A DNA stretch of 64,000 nucleotides, taken from NCBI GenBank assembly GCA_000403415.2, contig KE159692.1, forward strand, positions 105,227 through 169,226. Reading direction: 5' to 3'. The stretch comes from Firmicutes bacterium M10-2 (GTDB taxonomy: Bacteria; Bacillota_I; Bacilli_A; Erysipelotrichales; Erysipelotrichaceae). Positions 51,785 through 61,219 of this stretch are shown here, piece by piece (the stretch's first letter is position 1; the number at the start of each line of letters is the position of its first letter). Under the pieces are notes generated by a model. It ran no database searches. It worked only from the letters and a program-made list of their open reading frames with translations, and was not told the origin of the DNA. Both the position numbers and the translations under genes were made by a program.

Positions 51785-51847
51785 ATTGTAGCACTTGTTA
51801 ATAAATTAACAAATGCTATTGACTTCATTACGAGGAGTTTGTAAAAT
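51785..51847. promoter_or_regulatory. Divergent promoters of bcd and the amidohydrolase with a central Rex operator
   Basis: TTGTTAATAAATTAACAA (51795-51812) is a perfect Rex-type palindrome. For bcd: TTGACT (51819-51824), 17 bp, TAAAAT (51842-51847). For the other gene, minus strand: TTGTTA (51807-51812), 16 bp, TACAAT (51785-51790). Rex binding would cover the -35 of the amidohydrolase promoter and lie just upstream of that of bcd. Confidence 0.75.
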
Positions 51848-51852
51848 AAATA

Positions 51853-51879
51853 CGTATGAAAACGAAGTAATTTCATGCG
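51853..51879 (+). other. Hairpin at the expected 5' end of the bcd mRNA
   Basis: CGTATGAAA and TTTCATGCG form a 9-bp stem (one G-T pair) around a 9-nt loop, starting at the predicted transcription start. Such 5' hairpins can stabilise transcripts. Confidence 0.4.
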
Positions 51880-51926
51880 GTCCAGTTTAAAAAGTTCAAT
51901 TATTATGGGAAAGGAGAACTTCATTT

Positions 51927-53066
51927 ATGGATTTCAATTTAACAGAACAACAAAAGATGATGCAGAAGTTGTTCAGAGAAGTTGCAGAAAACGAAGTGAA
52001 AGAAAACGCTGCCGACGTTGATGAAAACGAACGGTTCCCTAAGGAAAGCGTTGAAGTAATGCGACAAAGTAAAATGCTGGGAATTCCTTATCCGCGCGAA
52101 TTCGGCGGAGCAGGAGCAGATTATTTAAGTTATATCTTAGCTGTAGAAGAACTCAGTAAAAAATGTGCGACAACAGGTGTAGTGCTTTCGGCACATACAT
52201 CTCTTGGCTCTTGGCCGATTGCACAATATGGTACGCCGGAACAAAAAGAAAAATTCCTTAAGCCGCTTGCAAGCGGCGAAAAGCTGGGAGCATTCGGTCT
52301 TACTGAACCAAATGCCGGAACTGACGCTGCCGGACAACAAACAACAGCCGTTCTTGACGGGGATGACTACGTGATCAACGGTACGAAAATCTTTATCACA
52401 AATGCCGGTGAAGCCGATATTTATGTAATTTTTGCCATGACTGATAAATCAAAAGGAACTCGTGGTATTTCCGCATTTATCCTTGAAAAGGATACACCGG
52501 GCTTTACAATCGGTCTTCACGAAAAGAAACTTGGTATCCGCGGTTCGGCAACGAGCGAATTGATTTTCAACAATGTACGTGTTCCAAAAGAGAATTTGTT
52601 AGGTAAAGAAGGACAAGGATTCAAGATTGCCATGACGACACTTGATGGCGGTCGTATTGGTATTGCAGCTCAGGCCCTGGGTATTGCTCAAGGTGCAATT
52701 GATGAAGTCGTTCCTTACGTAAAAGCACGTAAGCAATTCGGACGTCCGATCGCTAAATTCCAAAACACTCAGTTCCAGCTTGCGAATATGCAGACTCAAG
52801 TAGATGCTGCCCGTATGCTTGTTTATCGTGCCGCCATGGCGAAAGAAAACGGGGAACCTTATACAGTTCTTGCCGCGGAAGCAAAATTATTTGCGGCTGA
52901 AGTTGCAATGGATGTAACGACAAAAGCGATCCAATTAATGGGTGGTTATGGCTATACTCGCGATCTTCCTGTTGAAAGAATGTTCCGTGATGCGAAGATC
53001 ACTGAGATCTACGAAGGTACTTCCGAAGTACAACGTATGGTCATCTCCGGAGCAATGCTCAAATAA
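51927..53066 (+). CDS. bcd: Butyryl-CoA dehydrogenase (short-chain acyl-CoA dehydrogenase)
   Basis: A 379-residue acyl-CoA dehydrogenase of the FAD type. Signature [13 protein letters not shown] and the catalytic base Glu in [10 protein letters not shown] near the C-terminus. With EtfAB it reduces crotonyl-CoA to butyryl-CoA, possibly with electron bifurcation to ferredoxin. First gene of the six-gene butyrate operon; AAAGGAG site. Confidence 0.94.
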   Translation: MDFNLTEQQKMMQKLFREVAENEVKENAADVDENERFPKESVEVMRQSKMLGIPYPREFGGAGADYLSYILAVEELSKKCATTGVVLSAHTSLGSWPIAQYGTPEQKEKFLKPLASGEKLGAFGLTEPNAGTDAAGQQTTAVLDGDDYVINGTKIFITNAGEADIYVIFAMTDKSKGTRGISAFILEKDTPGFTIGLHEKKLGIRGSATSELIFNNVRVPKENLLGKEGQGFKIAMTTLDGGRIGIAAQALGIAQGAIDEVVPYVKARKQFGRPIAKFQNTQFQLANMQTQVDAARMLVYRAAMAKENGEPYTVLAAEAKLFAAEVAMDVTTKAIQLMGGYGYTRDLPVERMFRDAKITEIYEGTSEVQRMVISGAMLK

Positions 53067-53086
53067 TAGAAAGGATCTTGAATAAT

Positions 53087-53884
53087 ATGAAAATTGCTGT
53101 TCTTGTAAAACAAGTACCTGATTCAACAGAAATTACTGTTGATAAAAATACCGGTACTCTCGTACGTGACGGAGTACCTAGTATCATCAACCCGGATGAT
53201 CTTGCCGGTCTTGAAGCCGCTTTGGAATTGAAAGACAAAGATGACACGATTGAAATCTCTGTTATTTCCATGGGACCTCCTCAAGCAAAGGGCATGTTGC
53301 AGGAAACAATTGCACGTGGCGCTGATAAAGCTTATTTGTTAACTGATCGTCGATTAGGCGGTGCCGATACGTGTGCGACAAGCCGTACGCTTGCTGCTGC
53401 TTTGAACAAAATCGGATACGATCTGATCATTGCCGGTCGTCAAGCCATTGATGGGGATACGGCGCAAGTTGGACCGCAGACAGCTGAACGTCTTGGTATT
53501 CCGCAAGTTACTTATGTTGATAAGATCATTGAATTGACTCCTGATCATGTGGTTGTTAAAAAAGCTTTGGAAGATGAAGAACAAATTCTCGAAGTGAAAC
53601 TTCCTGCTGTATTAACTACTCTTTCAGGAATGAATAAGCCTCGTTATATGAACTGCTTCGATATCGTGGATTCATTCAATAATCCTGTCGAAGTCATGAC
53701 ATACGACGATTTGATGGATGTTCTTCCTCAAAGCGAAATCGGTCTTGCCGGTTCACCTACGCAAGTTTACCGTACATTTACAAAAGATGTTTCCGCAGCG
53801 ACAGAAACATTTAATATGCCAGCCCAAGAGACGGCTGAATTGATTGCTAAAACATTGAAAGAAAAGCAATTGATCACGAAGTAG
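53087..53884 (+). CDS. etfB: Electron transfer flavoprotein beta subunit
   Basis: A 265-residue EtfB of the bcd-linked type (start MKIAVLVKQVPDST; LIIAGRQAIDGDTAQVG in the middle). ATG 53087 follows AAAGGATC; an in-frame TTG at 53078 is less likely. It delivers electrons to Bcd. Confidence 0.94.
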   Translation: MKIAVLVKQVPDSTEITVDKNTGTLVRDGVPSIINPDDLAGLEAALELKDKDDTIEISVISMGPPQAKGMLQETIARGADKAYLLTDRRLGGADTCATSRTLAAALNKIGYDLIIAGRQAIDGDTAQVGPQTAERLGIPQVTYVDKIIELTPDHVVVKKALEDEEQILEVKLPAVLTTLSGMNKPRYMNCFDIVDSFNNPVEVMTYDDLMDVLPQSEIGLAGSPTQVYRTFTKDVSAATETFNMPAQETAELIAKTLKEKQLITK

Positions 53885-53903
53885 AAAGGGAGAATGAATA
53901 ATT

Positions 53904-54953
53904 ATGGCAACATTTCCTGATTACAAAGATATTTATGTGTTTGTAGAACAAAAAAACGGAGTTCCAGCTGAAGTCGGCTATGAATTGATTTCAGAAGCTC
54001 GCAAGCTGATCGACTCAATTCCTGGAAAGGATTTTAAAGTTGTCGGTGTTTTGCTTGGCGACAACGTAAAAGATAAAGCAAATGAAGTAATCGCGCATGG
54101 TGCAGATAAAGTGATCGTCGTAGATGATCCTCTGTTAAAAGATTACTCTACTCAATTTTACACAGATGCGCTGACTCAGGTAATCAAAGAGTTCAAACCG
54201 GATTCTTTCTTGACTGGTGCAACTGTATTGGGGCGTGATCTTGCTCCTCGTGTAGCTGCACGTATCGATGCAGGATTAACAGCCGATGCAACAAAAATCG
54301 AATTGCTGACTGATGTTGAAAAAGTAGGACAGGCAAAAGTTGATAAAGATGACGTTACAATGCTTGTTACCCGTCCGACATTCGGAGGAAACTTATTCGG
54401 TACGATCATTTGTCCGACAACCCGTCCTCAGATGGCAACTATTCGTCCGAAAGTCTTCGATATGGCTCCTGTAGATGAAACTCGTACCGGAGAAGTTGTT
54501 GAATTCAAACCGGTTTGGGAATCGACAACACCAGCGGTTGAGATCAAAGAAACCGTTGCGAAAGAATTAGCAGGAATCGATATTACGAAAGCGAATATTC
54601 TTGTCGGTGCCGGTCGTGGTGCGGAAGGATGCTTAGATGTAGTAAAAGAATGTGCGAAAGAGCTAGGCGGAGAAGTATGCGCAACTCGTGCTGTTGTGGA
54701 AGACGGATACATGGATAAAGATGTACAGGTCGGACAAACAGGAAAGACCGTACGCCCTTCTTTATACATTGCCTGCGGTATTTCCGGTGCTGTTCAGCAC
54801 GTTGCCGGTATGGAAAAATCCGATATGATCATTGCGATCAACCGTGATCCAGAAGCAGAAATCTTCAAGATCGCCAATATGGGATTTGTTGGAAACATAG
54901 ATGAAGTTCTTCCGTTGTTGGTAGAAGAAATCAAAAAAGCAAAAGCTGCTTAA
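53904..54953 (+). CDS. etfA: Electron transfer flavoprotein alpha subunit
   Basis: A 349-residue EtfA with the FAD-binding C-terminal domain ([30 protein letters not shown]). The N-terminal part is the long form found with bifurcating EtfB. Site AAAGGGAG before ATG. Confidence 0.94.
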   Translation: MATFPDYKDIYVFVEQKNGVPAEVGYELISEARKLIDSIPGKDFKVVGVLLGDNVKDKANEVIAHGADKVIVVDDPLLKDYSTQFYTDALTQVIKEFKPDSFLTGATVLGRDLAPRVAARIDAGLTADATKIELLTDVEKVGQAKVDKDDVTMLVTRPTFGGNLFGTIICPTTRPQMATIRPKVFDMAPVDETRTGEVVEFKPVWESTTPAVEIKETVAKELAGIDITKANILVGAGRGAEGCLDVVKECAKELGGEVCATRAVVEDGYMDKDVQVGQTGKTVRPSLYIACGISGAVQHVAGMEKSDMIIAINRDPEAEIFKIANMGFVGNIDEVLPLLVEEIKKAKAA

Positions 54954-54961
54954 GGAGAAAA

Positions 54962-55807
54962 ATGAATATGACAAGAAAAGTTGGAGTTGTTGGTGCCGGA
55001 ACAATGGGGCAAGGCATTGCCAATGCGTTTGCAAGCGCAGGTAATGAAGTGATCGTTGTTGACGTAAAAAAAGAATGGGCAGAAAACGGTGTGGCAAAGA
55101 TTTTTGCCGGTAAAGATAAACTAGTAGCAAAAGGAAAAATTTCTCAAGAAGATGCAGATGCGGCAAAAGCGAACTTAAAAGCCGGTGTGTATGAAGATCT
55201 TGGTGATTGTGATCTGATTGTTGAAGCCGTTCTTGAACAAATGCCTGTGAAAAAAGACCTTTTCAAGAAACTTGATGAAATCGTAAAAGATGATGCGATC
55301 TTCGGTTCAAATACATCTTCGCTTTCGATTACTGAAATTGCTAATGGAATCAAACATCCGGTGATCGGTATGCATTTCTTCAATCCTGCTGACCGCATGA
55401 AATTGGTTGAAGTTATTTCAGGAGCAAATACTCCGGATGAAATAAAGGAAAAAGTAATCGAAATCTCGAAAGAAATCGGAAAGACTCCTGTTGAAGTCAA
55501 CGAAGGTCCTGGATTTGTTGTTAATCGTATCTTGATCCCAATGATCAATGAAGCAACTGTGATCCTTCAAGAAGGAATCGCTTCTGTCGAAGATATTGAT
55601 ACAGCAATGAAGTTAGGAGCTAACCATCCAATGGGACCTCTTGCCTTAGGGGACCTTGTCGGATTGGATATTGTCCTTGCGATTATGGATGTATTGTATA
55701 CCGAAACAGGAGATCCGAAATATCGTCCTTCGACATTATTGAAGAAAATGGTTCGTGCAGGAAAACTTGGACGTAAAACAGGTGAAGGTTTCTACAAATA
55801 CAACTAA
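54962..55807 (+). CDS. hbd: 3-hydroxybutyryl-CoA dehydrogenase
   Basis: A 281-residue hydroxyacyl-CoA dehydrogenase. [10 protein letters not shown] (about 11-20) binds [14 protein letters not shown] holds the catalytic His, and the end [12 protein letters not shown] is typical. It reduces acetoacetyl-CoA. ATG 54962 or 54968 could start it; AAGGAG is 4 or 10 bp away. Confidence 0.95.
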   Translation: MNMTRKVGVVGAGTMGQGIANAFASAGNEVIVVDVKKEWAENGVAKIFAGKDKLVAKGKISQEDADAAKANLKAGVYEDLGDCDLIVEAVLEQMPVKKDLFKKLDEIVKDDAIFGSNTSSLSITEIANGIKHPVIGMHFFNPADRMKLVEVISGANTPDEIKEKVIEISKEIGKTPVEVNEGPGFVVNRILIPMINEATVILQEGIASVEDIDTAMKLGANHPMGPLALGDLVGLDIVLAIMDVLYTETGDPKYRPSTLLKKMVRAGKLGRKTGEGFYKYN

Positions 55808-55821
55808 TTAAAAGAAAATAC

Positions 55822-55846
55822 AAGGCGAATTCATTTCGCCTTTTTT
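55822..55846 (+). terminator. Terminator inside the butyrate operon, between hbd and crt
   Basis: AAGGCGAA-TTCA-TTTCGCCTT, then TTTT. The hbd stop is 15 bp upstream and the crt ATG 17 bp downstream. It may reduce crt and CoA-transferase expression relative to bcd-etf-hbd. Confidence 0.7.
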
Positions 55847-55862
55847 GAAAGGATAGAGAACA

Positions 55863-56642
55863 ATGGAAAACGTATTATTAGAAAAAGATAATCATATTAC
55901 AACAATTACAATCAACCGTCCAAAAGCATTAAATGCTCTTTCGACTGAAGTGCTGAAAGATCTCGAAGAAGCTGTTAATACAGTAAAAAATGATGAGGAT
56001 ACCTATTGTGTCATTATTACCGGAGCAGGAGAAAAATCATTTGTGGCAGGAGCTGATATTGCGGAAATGAAAGATAAAAATGTAGAGGAAGCTGCTGAGT
56101 ATGGCGAATTCGGAAATAAGATCTTCCGTGAAATCGAAACATTGCATTGTCCGGTCATTGCAGCAGTGAATGGTTTCGCACTTGGCGGAGGCTGCGAATT
56201 GGCTATGTCATGTGATATTCGGATTGCAAGTGAAAATGCGGTATTCGGACAACCGGAAGTCGGTTTGGGAATCACCCCGGGATTTGGCGGAACACAACGA
56301 CTTGCACGTCTGGTACCGGTAGGAATCGCAAAAGAAATGATTTTTGGCGCACGCAATATCAAAGCGGATCGTGCTTATCAAATTGGTCTTGTAAATGCGG
56401 TAGTAGCTCCTGAAGAATTAATGGCAACAGCTAAGAAAATGGCAAAAGGAATCGCAAAAAATGCACCAATCGCAGTCGCAAAAGCAAAAAAAGCGATTAA
56501 CGAGGGACTTCAGGTAGATATCGATGGAGGTATCAAAGAAGAAGTGGAAGACTTCTCAGCATGCTTTGCCAGCGAAGACCAAACATATGGCATGGAATGC
56601 TTCTTAAATAAGGTCAAAGAAAAAGAATTTAAAAATAAATAG
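55863..56642 (+). CDS. crt: 3-hydroxybutyryl-CoA dehydratase (crotonase)
   Basis: A 259-residue crotonase-fold hydratase. GGGCELAMSCDIRIA and FGQPEVGLGITPGFGGTQR hold the oxyanion hole and the catalytic Glu. It forms crotonyl-CoA. GAAAGGAT site. Confidence 0.95.
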   Translation: MENVLLEKDNHITTITINRPKALNALSTEVLKDLEEAVNTVKNDEDTYCVIITGAGEKSFVAGADIAEMKDKNVEEAAEYGEFGNKIFREIETLHCPVIAAVNGFALGGGCELAMSCDIRIASENAVFGQPEVGLGITPGFGGTQRLARLVPVGIAKEMIFGARNIKADRAYQIGLVNAVVAPEELMATAKKMAKGIAKNAPIAVAKAKKAINEGLQVDIDGGIKEEVEDFSACFASEDQTYGMECFLNKVKEKEFKNK

Positions 56643-56657
56643 TGAGAAGGTAATAGA

Positions 56658-58211
56658 ATGGCAAAAGTTATAACTCCTCAGCAAGCGGCTGAGCTTGTAA
56701 AAGATGGAGATCGCATCGTAATGAGTGGATTTATCGGTATGTGTCATCCTCAAGAAATCACATATGCACTTGAGGATCGTTATTTAAAAACAGGACATCC
56801 GAAAAATCTCGATCTGTTCTTTCCGACAAATGTAGGGGACGGAACGGATCGCTTGGGAATGAATCACATGGCACATGAAGGAATGCTGCGCTCTATTGTA
56901 GGCGGGCATTGGAACTTAGTTCCGGCCTTGCAGAAATTAGTAACCGAAAATAAAGTCCAAGCATGGAATTTACCGATTGGGACTCTTGGGCAACTCCTTC
57001 GTGAAATTGCTGCTCATCGTCCCGGAGTCATTACGAGAATTGGTTTAAATACCTTTGTAGATCCTCGCCTTCAAGGTGGAAAGATGAATGAGGTCACAAA
57101 GGAAGATCTCGTAGAACTTATGGAGATCGACGGCGAAGAATATTTACGATATAAGCCGTTTAAAAAGATTGATGTCGGAACAATCCGAGGAACTTACGCG
57201 GATGAAAACGGAAATATCACTATGCAGAAGGAAGCGGCCTTCTTAGAAGCGCTTGCGATGGCAGAAGCCGTGAAAAATACCGGTGGAATCGTAATTGCTC
57301 AAGTAGAAGATATCGTAGAAAACGGAACATTGAATCCAAAAGATGTAAAGGTTCCGGGAATCCTCGTAGATTATATTGTCAAAGGAACACCAGATAATCA
57401 TTGGCAAACATATATGGATCCTTATAAACCGGAGCTTTCGGGACAAATTAAGAAGCCTCTTGGAGCTCTTGAATCAATGCCTCTCAATGCAAGAAAGGTC
57501 ATCAGTCGTCGTGCTGCAATGGAATTAAGTCCAAATGCGATCGTAAACTTAGGTATAGGAATTCCCGAAGGAATTGCAAACGTAGCCAATGAAGAAGGGA
57601 TTAAAGGTTTGAAATTAACAGTTGAAGCCGGAAACATTGGCGGTGTTCCTAGTTCTGGAGTCGGGTTCGGATCCGCAACAAATCCTGAATGTACTATTGA
57701 TTCTCCAGCGATGTTTGATTTCTACGATGGAGGAGGTCTTTCTCAAGCATTTCTTGGTCTTGCCGAATGCGATGAAAAAGGAAATATCAACGTTTCACGT
57801 TTCGGACCACGGATTGCTGGATGTGGCGGATTTATCAATATTACCCAATCTACTCCAGTTGTTGCATTCTGCGGTACTTTTACGGCAAAAGGATTAAAAG
57901 AAAATATCGGCGATGGAAAACTTGAAATTCTCAATGAAGGACAAGTGAAAAAGTTCAAAAAAGAAGTTGAGCAAATTACATTCTCGGCAGATTTTGCAAA
58001 AAAAGCAGGTCAAAAAGTCCTTTATATTACGGAACGTGCAGTTTTTGAATTAAAAGACGGAGAGTTTACCTTAACAGAAATTGCTCCTGGAATCGATCTT
58101 CAAAAAGATGTTCTTGATCAAATGGACTTCCAACCAAAAATCGCGGATGATTTAAAATTAATGGATGAACGTTTATTTAGAGAAGAACCAATGCATTTAA
58201 ACGAAAAGTAA
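56658..58211 (+). CDS. Acyl-CoA:acetate CoA-transferase (type I, fused subunits)
   Basis: A 517-residue type I CoA-transferase with alpha and beta halves fused, resembling propionate CoA-transferase and E. coli YdiF. The nucleophile is Glu323 in TVEAGNIGG. It probably converts butyryl-CoA to butyrate with acetate as acceptor, ending the pathway. This differs from the But-type enzyme and the Ptb-Buk route. Site GAGAAGG before the ATG; last gene of the operon. Confidence 0.88.
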   Translation: MAKVITPQQAAELVKDGDRIVMSGFIGMCHPQEITYALEDRYLKTGHPKNLDLFFPTNVGDGTDRLGMNHMAHEGMLRSIVGGHWNLVPALQKLVTENKVQAWNLPIGTLGQLLREIAAHRPGVITRIGLNTFVDPRLQGGKMNEVTKEDLVELMEIDGEEYLRYKPFKKIDVGTIRGTYADENGNITMQKEAAFLEALAMAEAVKNTGGIVIAQVEDIVENGTLNPKDVKVPGILVDYIVKGTPDNHWQTYMDPYKPELSGQIKKPLGALESMPLNARKVISRRAAMELSPNAIVNLGIGIPEGIANVANEEGIKGLKLTVEAGNIGGVPSSGVGFGSATNPECTIDSPAMFDFYDGGGLSQAFLGLAECDEKGNINVSRFGPRIAGCGGFINITQSTPVVAFCGTFTAKGLKENIGDGKLEILNEGQVKKFKKEVEQITFSADFAKKAGQKVLYITERAVFELKDGEFTLTEIAPGIDLQKDVLDQMDFQPKIADDLKLMDERLFREEPMHLNEK

Positions 58212-58224
58212 TCTTATGTTTTAT

Positions 58225-58264
58225 ACCACAGTAGTCAGATGGCGGGCTATTGTGGTTCTTTTTA
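58225..58264 (+). terminator. Terminator of the butyrate operon
   Basis: ACCACAGTAG and CTATTGTGGT stem with a 13-nt loop, then CTTTTT. Confidence 0.8.
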
Positions 58265-58339
58265 TAAATGCGAATCTTCTTCAAGTTATAGACAATTTTT
58301 GTAAACTTTCGGTATAATAGGACGAAGAGAGGTGAAGAA

Positions 58340-59374
58340 ATGCTATTTTTTAAGAACGATTATGGACAAGGTTGCATTCCTGAAATATTAACCCTTCTAG
58401 AACAAGCAAATCATGAAAGTTTTAATGGATATGGTCAAGATCGATATTGTGAGGCTGCAGCTGAGCTTATTCAATCGAAGATGCCTGATACAGAGGTTGA
58501 TGTTCACTTTATTACGGGAGGAACACTAACGAACCAAACTATAATAAGACACGTATTGCGCCCTTTTGAAGCAGTTTTAGCGGCCGATACAGGACATATC
58601 GCAACACATGAAACAGGAGCAATCGAAGCGTGCGGGCATAAAGTGATCACAGTACCGAATAATGCAGGAAAGATCTCGGCTGCATCAATTCGTAAAGTAT
58701 TTAACGCACACATGATCCAATACGAACATATGGTGTATCCGAAAATGGTTTACATCTCCAATGCGACAGAACTTGGAACAGTATATACCAGAAAAGAATT
58801 GGAAGAGATACGCTCTGTATGCAATGAACTCAATCTTTATTTGATGATGGATGGAGCTCGGTTAGGACCTGCTTTAATGTCCGGTATTGATTATACGCTT
58901 AACGATATTGCAAAGTGGTGCGATGTTTTTTATATCGGCGGAACAAAAAACGGAGCCTTAGGCGCAGAAGCAGTATGTATTGCCAACACTATGCTCAAAT
59001 CTTATTTTCGATTTGTCATGAAACAAAATGGGGCAATGCTTGCGAAAGGATGGCTGCTTGGTTTGCAGTTTATCGGACTTTTTGAGCATGACGAATTTTA
59101 CAAGATCGCGAAGAGAGAAAATGAATTGGCACGCACAATTCAGGAAGAAGCCATCAAATTGGGTTATCCTTTATTCATGAAAAGCGAAACAAATCTTGTA
59201 TTTCTTGTTGTGAATCCAAAAGAATTCGAATATTTGAAAAGTCGTGTTGATTTTGAAATTTGGGATTACTGGAATGATGATATCGTGATCCGCTTTGTTA
59301 CAAGTTTTCATACGACCATGGAAGAAGTAGAGTATCTCGGAGTTTATTTAAAAGAAGCAAAAGAAATAGATTGA
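58340..59374 (+). CDS. Low-specificity L-threonine aldolase
   Basis: A 344-residue PLP enzyme of the beta-eliminating lyase type. The PLP Lys is Lys203 in GGTKNGALG; DGAR (171-174) binds the cofactor ring; FITGGTLTN holds phosphate. It splits threonine or allo-threonine to glycine and acetaldehyde. A TATAAT -10 lies 22 bp before the ATG. Confidence 0.92.
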   Translation: MLFFKNDYGQGCIPEILTLLEQANHESFNGYGQDRYCEAAAELIQSKMPDTEVDVHFITGGTLTNQTIIRHVLRPFEAVLAADTGHIATHETGAIEACGHKVITVPNNAGKISAASIRKVFNAHMIQYEHMVYPKMVYISNATELGTVYTRKELEEIRSVCNELNLYLMMDGARLGPALMSGIDYTLNDIAKWCDVFYIGGTKNGALGAEAVCIANTMLKSYFRFVMKQNGAMLAKGWLLGLQFIGLFEHDEFYKIAKRENELARTIQEEAIKLGYPLFMKSETNLVFLVVNPKEFEYLKSRVDFEIWDYWNDDIVIRFVTSFHTTMEEVEYLGVYLKEAKEID

Positions 59375-59397
59375 TACCATAGTTTGTATCAATCTAT
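59366..59397. terminator. Shared bidirectional terminator holding two stop codons
   Basis: ATAGATTGATAC and GTATCAATCTAT, a 12-bp stem around CATAGTTT. The stops of threonine aldolase (59372) and the phosphoesterase (59389) both lie within it. Confidence 0.88.
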
Positions 59398-60459
59398 ATT
59401 TTTTTTATAAGTCCAGCCTAAAAGACCATCTTTTTTTACTTGAATTTTGTCATGATAGGTGCATACGATCTTTACGTAATCACCTTTTTTTAATGGGATC
59501 TCGTAATTTGTATAATCTGTTCCTTTATTTTCATGGATAAAGAATCGATCAATCCAAAAAGTACGATGCAAATAAGGCGAGTACACTAAACATTGTGTTT
59601 CGTTTTTTTCCAAAATTTCGATTTTTCCATTGTTCCAGTTAATGAAGAAGGGAATCTGAATTCTAGGTTTGACATCGTTGACCACTCTTTTTTCAGGAAG
59701 ATCATCGATTCGCTCCGTGGATATTCTTCCATGATCAAAAATCAACGCATTCAGCTGTCCGCCTTCTTTCACCATGTTTCCTCCATCGATGCTCCAAACA
59801 TTTTGTTTGGCATCATAGATTGGATCGAAACTGGCGATTGTCGTACAATATTCTGTGACAGGCATATGTCCGACAACAACCGTTTTATGAAATGAATTGT
59901 TTCTTTTTAAGAACATAGGCTGAGCCATGACTTCCTTAAAATCTTTTCCATAGTTTTCTTCGCTTGAAATGGCAGAATGGGCATAAATGCGATCTTCACT
60001 TTCGATTACATGAGGAAGGTCGTTTAAAAACGAAAGTTCTTCTAAAAAATGCTCGCGCAAACATTGGCAATATCGATCCATTGGCATCGTTTCATAAGAA
60101 ATATGGAGTTGATCAGCCATCTCGTGAATCAAAGAGTTTTTTCGAGAAGCCAATACCGAACGTAAAAAGGAAAGGCGATAATTGAATAAGACATTTTTTG
60201 CGATAAAATCACAATTTCCCATAATACAGTGGACATCTTCCTCTTTGACTTGCTGCATGACAAAATGAACCATCTCCAGATTTTGATTTCCTTTTTCAAT
60301 CAGATCGCCTAATAAGATTAAACGATCTCGATTGGGTATGTAACGAAGCTTTTGAAGGAGTTTCTGATAGAGCTGAAGATTTGCGTGAATATCGCTGATT
60401 ACGATCTCCCTGCCACGAGCTGAGCTTTTGATCTTTTTAATTTGAACGGATCGATCCAT
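59389..60459 (-). CDS. Metallophosphoesterase with C-terminal beta domain
   Basis: A 356-residue protein. Calcineurin-like metal motifs: SDIHAN (Asp23, His25), GDLIEKGN (Asp52), GNCD (Asn82) and GHMPVTEY. A C-terminal region of about 130 residues looks beta-rich and ends GLLGWTYKKN, like an SH3-type domain. It is last in the NUDIX / ATP-grasp / esterase operon, 2 bp after the esterase stop. Substrate unknown; diadenosine phosphatase and serine/threonine phosphatase are both possible. Confidence 0.8.
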   Translation of the reverse strand: MDRSVQIKKIKSSARGREIVISDIHANLQLYQKLLQKLRYIPNRDRLILLGDLIEKGNQNLEMVHFVMQQVKEEDVHCIMGNCDFIAKNVLFNYRLSFLRSVLASRKNSLIHEMADQLHISYETMPMDRYCQCLREHFLEELSFLNDLPHVIESEDRIYAHSAISSEENYGKDFKEVMAQPMFLKRNNSFHKTVVVGHMPVTEYCTTIASFDPIYDAKQNVWSIDGGNMVKEGGQLNALIFDHGRISTERIDDLPEKRVVNDVKPRIQIPFFINWNNGKIEILEKNETQCLVYSPYLHRTFWIDRFFIHENKGTDYTNYEIPLKKGDYVKIVCTYHDKIQVKKDGLLGWTYKKNID

Positions 60460-60461
60460 TG

Positions 60462-61217
60462 TTATTCCTCCAGAAAATTTAAGAAAACTTCACTTTCTTT
60501 ATCCCAATCTTCTTCACAATGGCGGCCTAATGGTTTTACGTTAAATTGGAGATAAACTCCTTTTTTCAATAATACGTTTGCAAGATCGGTACATACTTTT
60601 GTTTCCATGACAAATTCATGCATGTCATTTCCTTCTTGTGCACCCCATGACATATAAACAGATGTTTTATGTCGAATATATGTTTGGTCGATATCATACA
60701 GCAAATGATTGGCGGTTGGTAAAATATATGGCGAAAGGACAATAGCTTTTGAATAAATATACGAATATTTAACTACCGCAAACAGTGCCATCAGCCCACC
60801 GCAGCTCGATCCGCCAATCCATGTATGTTCTCTTTTTGGCGAAGTAGGAAAGTGAGCATCGATATATGGTTTTAGATCATTAACAAAAAATTCCATTGTC
60901 TGAATTCCTTTTCCAGGAAATGCCCCGAAGGCAGAATCATAAAAAGGGTAGGGGGAATACTCATCAAGACGCTCGTTTCCTTGATGAGAACATTCTTGTC
61001 CTACCACAATCATTTCTTTTCCATATTGCTCAATAGCTTGTGACAATCGCCATGAACGGCCATAAGTGGCATCTTCATCATAAAAAAGATTATGTCCGTC
61101 AAACATATACAATACCGGATATTTCTTGTTTGTTACGAGATAATCGTCCGGAAGATACATGTGGATCTTTCGGTAAGTTTCCAAGGAATGCATATATACG
61201 TCGAACTTTAAGATCAA
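60462..61217 (-). CDS. Alpha/beta hydrolase, esterase D-like
   Basis: A 251-residue esterase of the IroE/esterase D type. The nucleophile is Ser138 in GGSSCGGLMAL, and LGRHCEEDW carries the His. No signal peptide. Esterases of this group cleave siderophore or formylglutathione-type esters. It is third in the operon, after ATP-grasp. Confidence 0.82.
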   Translation of the reverse strand: MILKFDVYMHSLETYRKIHMYLPDDYLVTNKKYPVLYMFDGHNLFYDEDATYGRSWRLSQAIEQYGKEMIVVGQECSHQGNERLDEYSPYPFYDSAFGAFPGKGIQTMEFFVNDLKPYIDAHFPTSPKREHTWIGGSSCGGLMALFAVVKYSYIYSKAIVLSPYILPTANHLLYDIDQTYIRHKTSVYMSWGAQEGNDMHEFVMETKVCTDLANVLLKKGVYLQFNVKPLGRHCEEDWDKESEVFLNFLEE

Positions 61218-61219
61218 TT

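Noticed and set aside
51750..51785. Tandem TTTCACATAATC repeat before the amidohydrolase
   Set aside because: Only two units in the 5' leader of the minus-strand gene. Too short to call an operator, and the Rex palindrome next to it explains regulation better.
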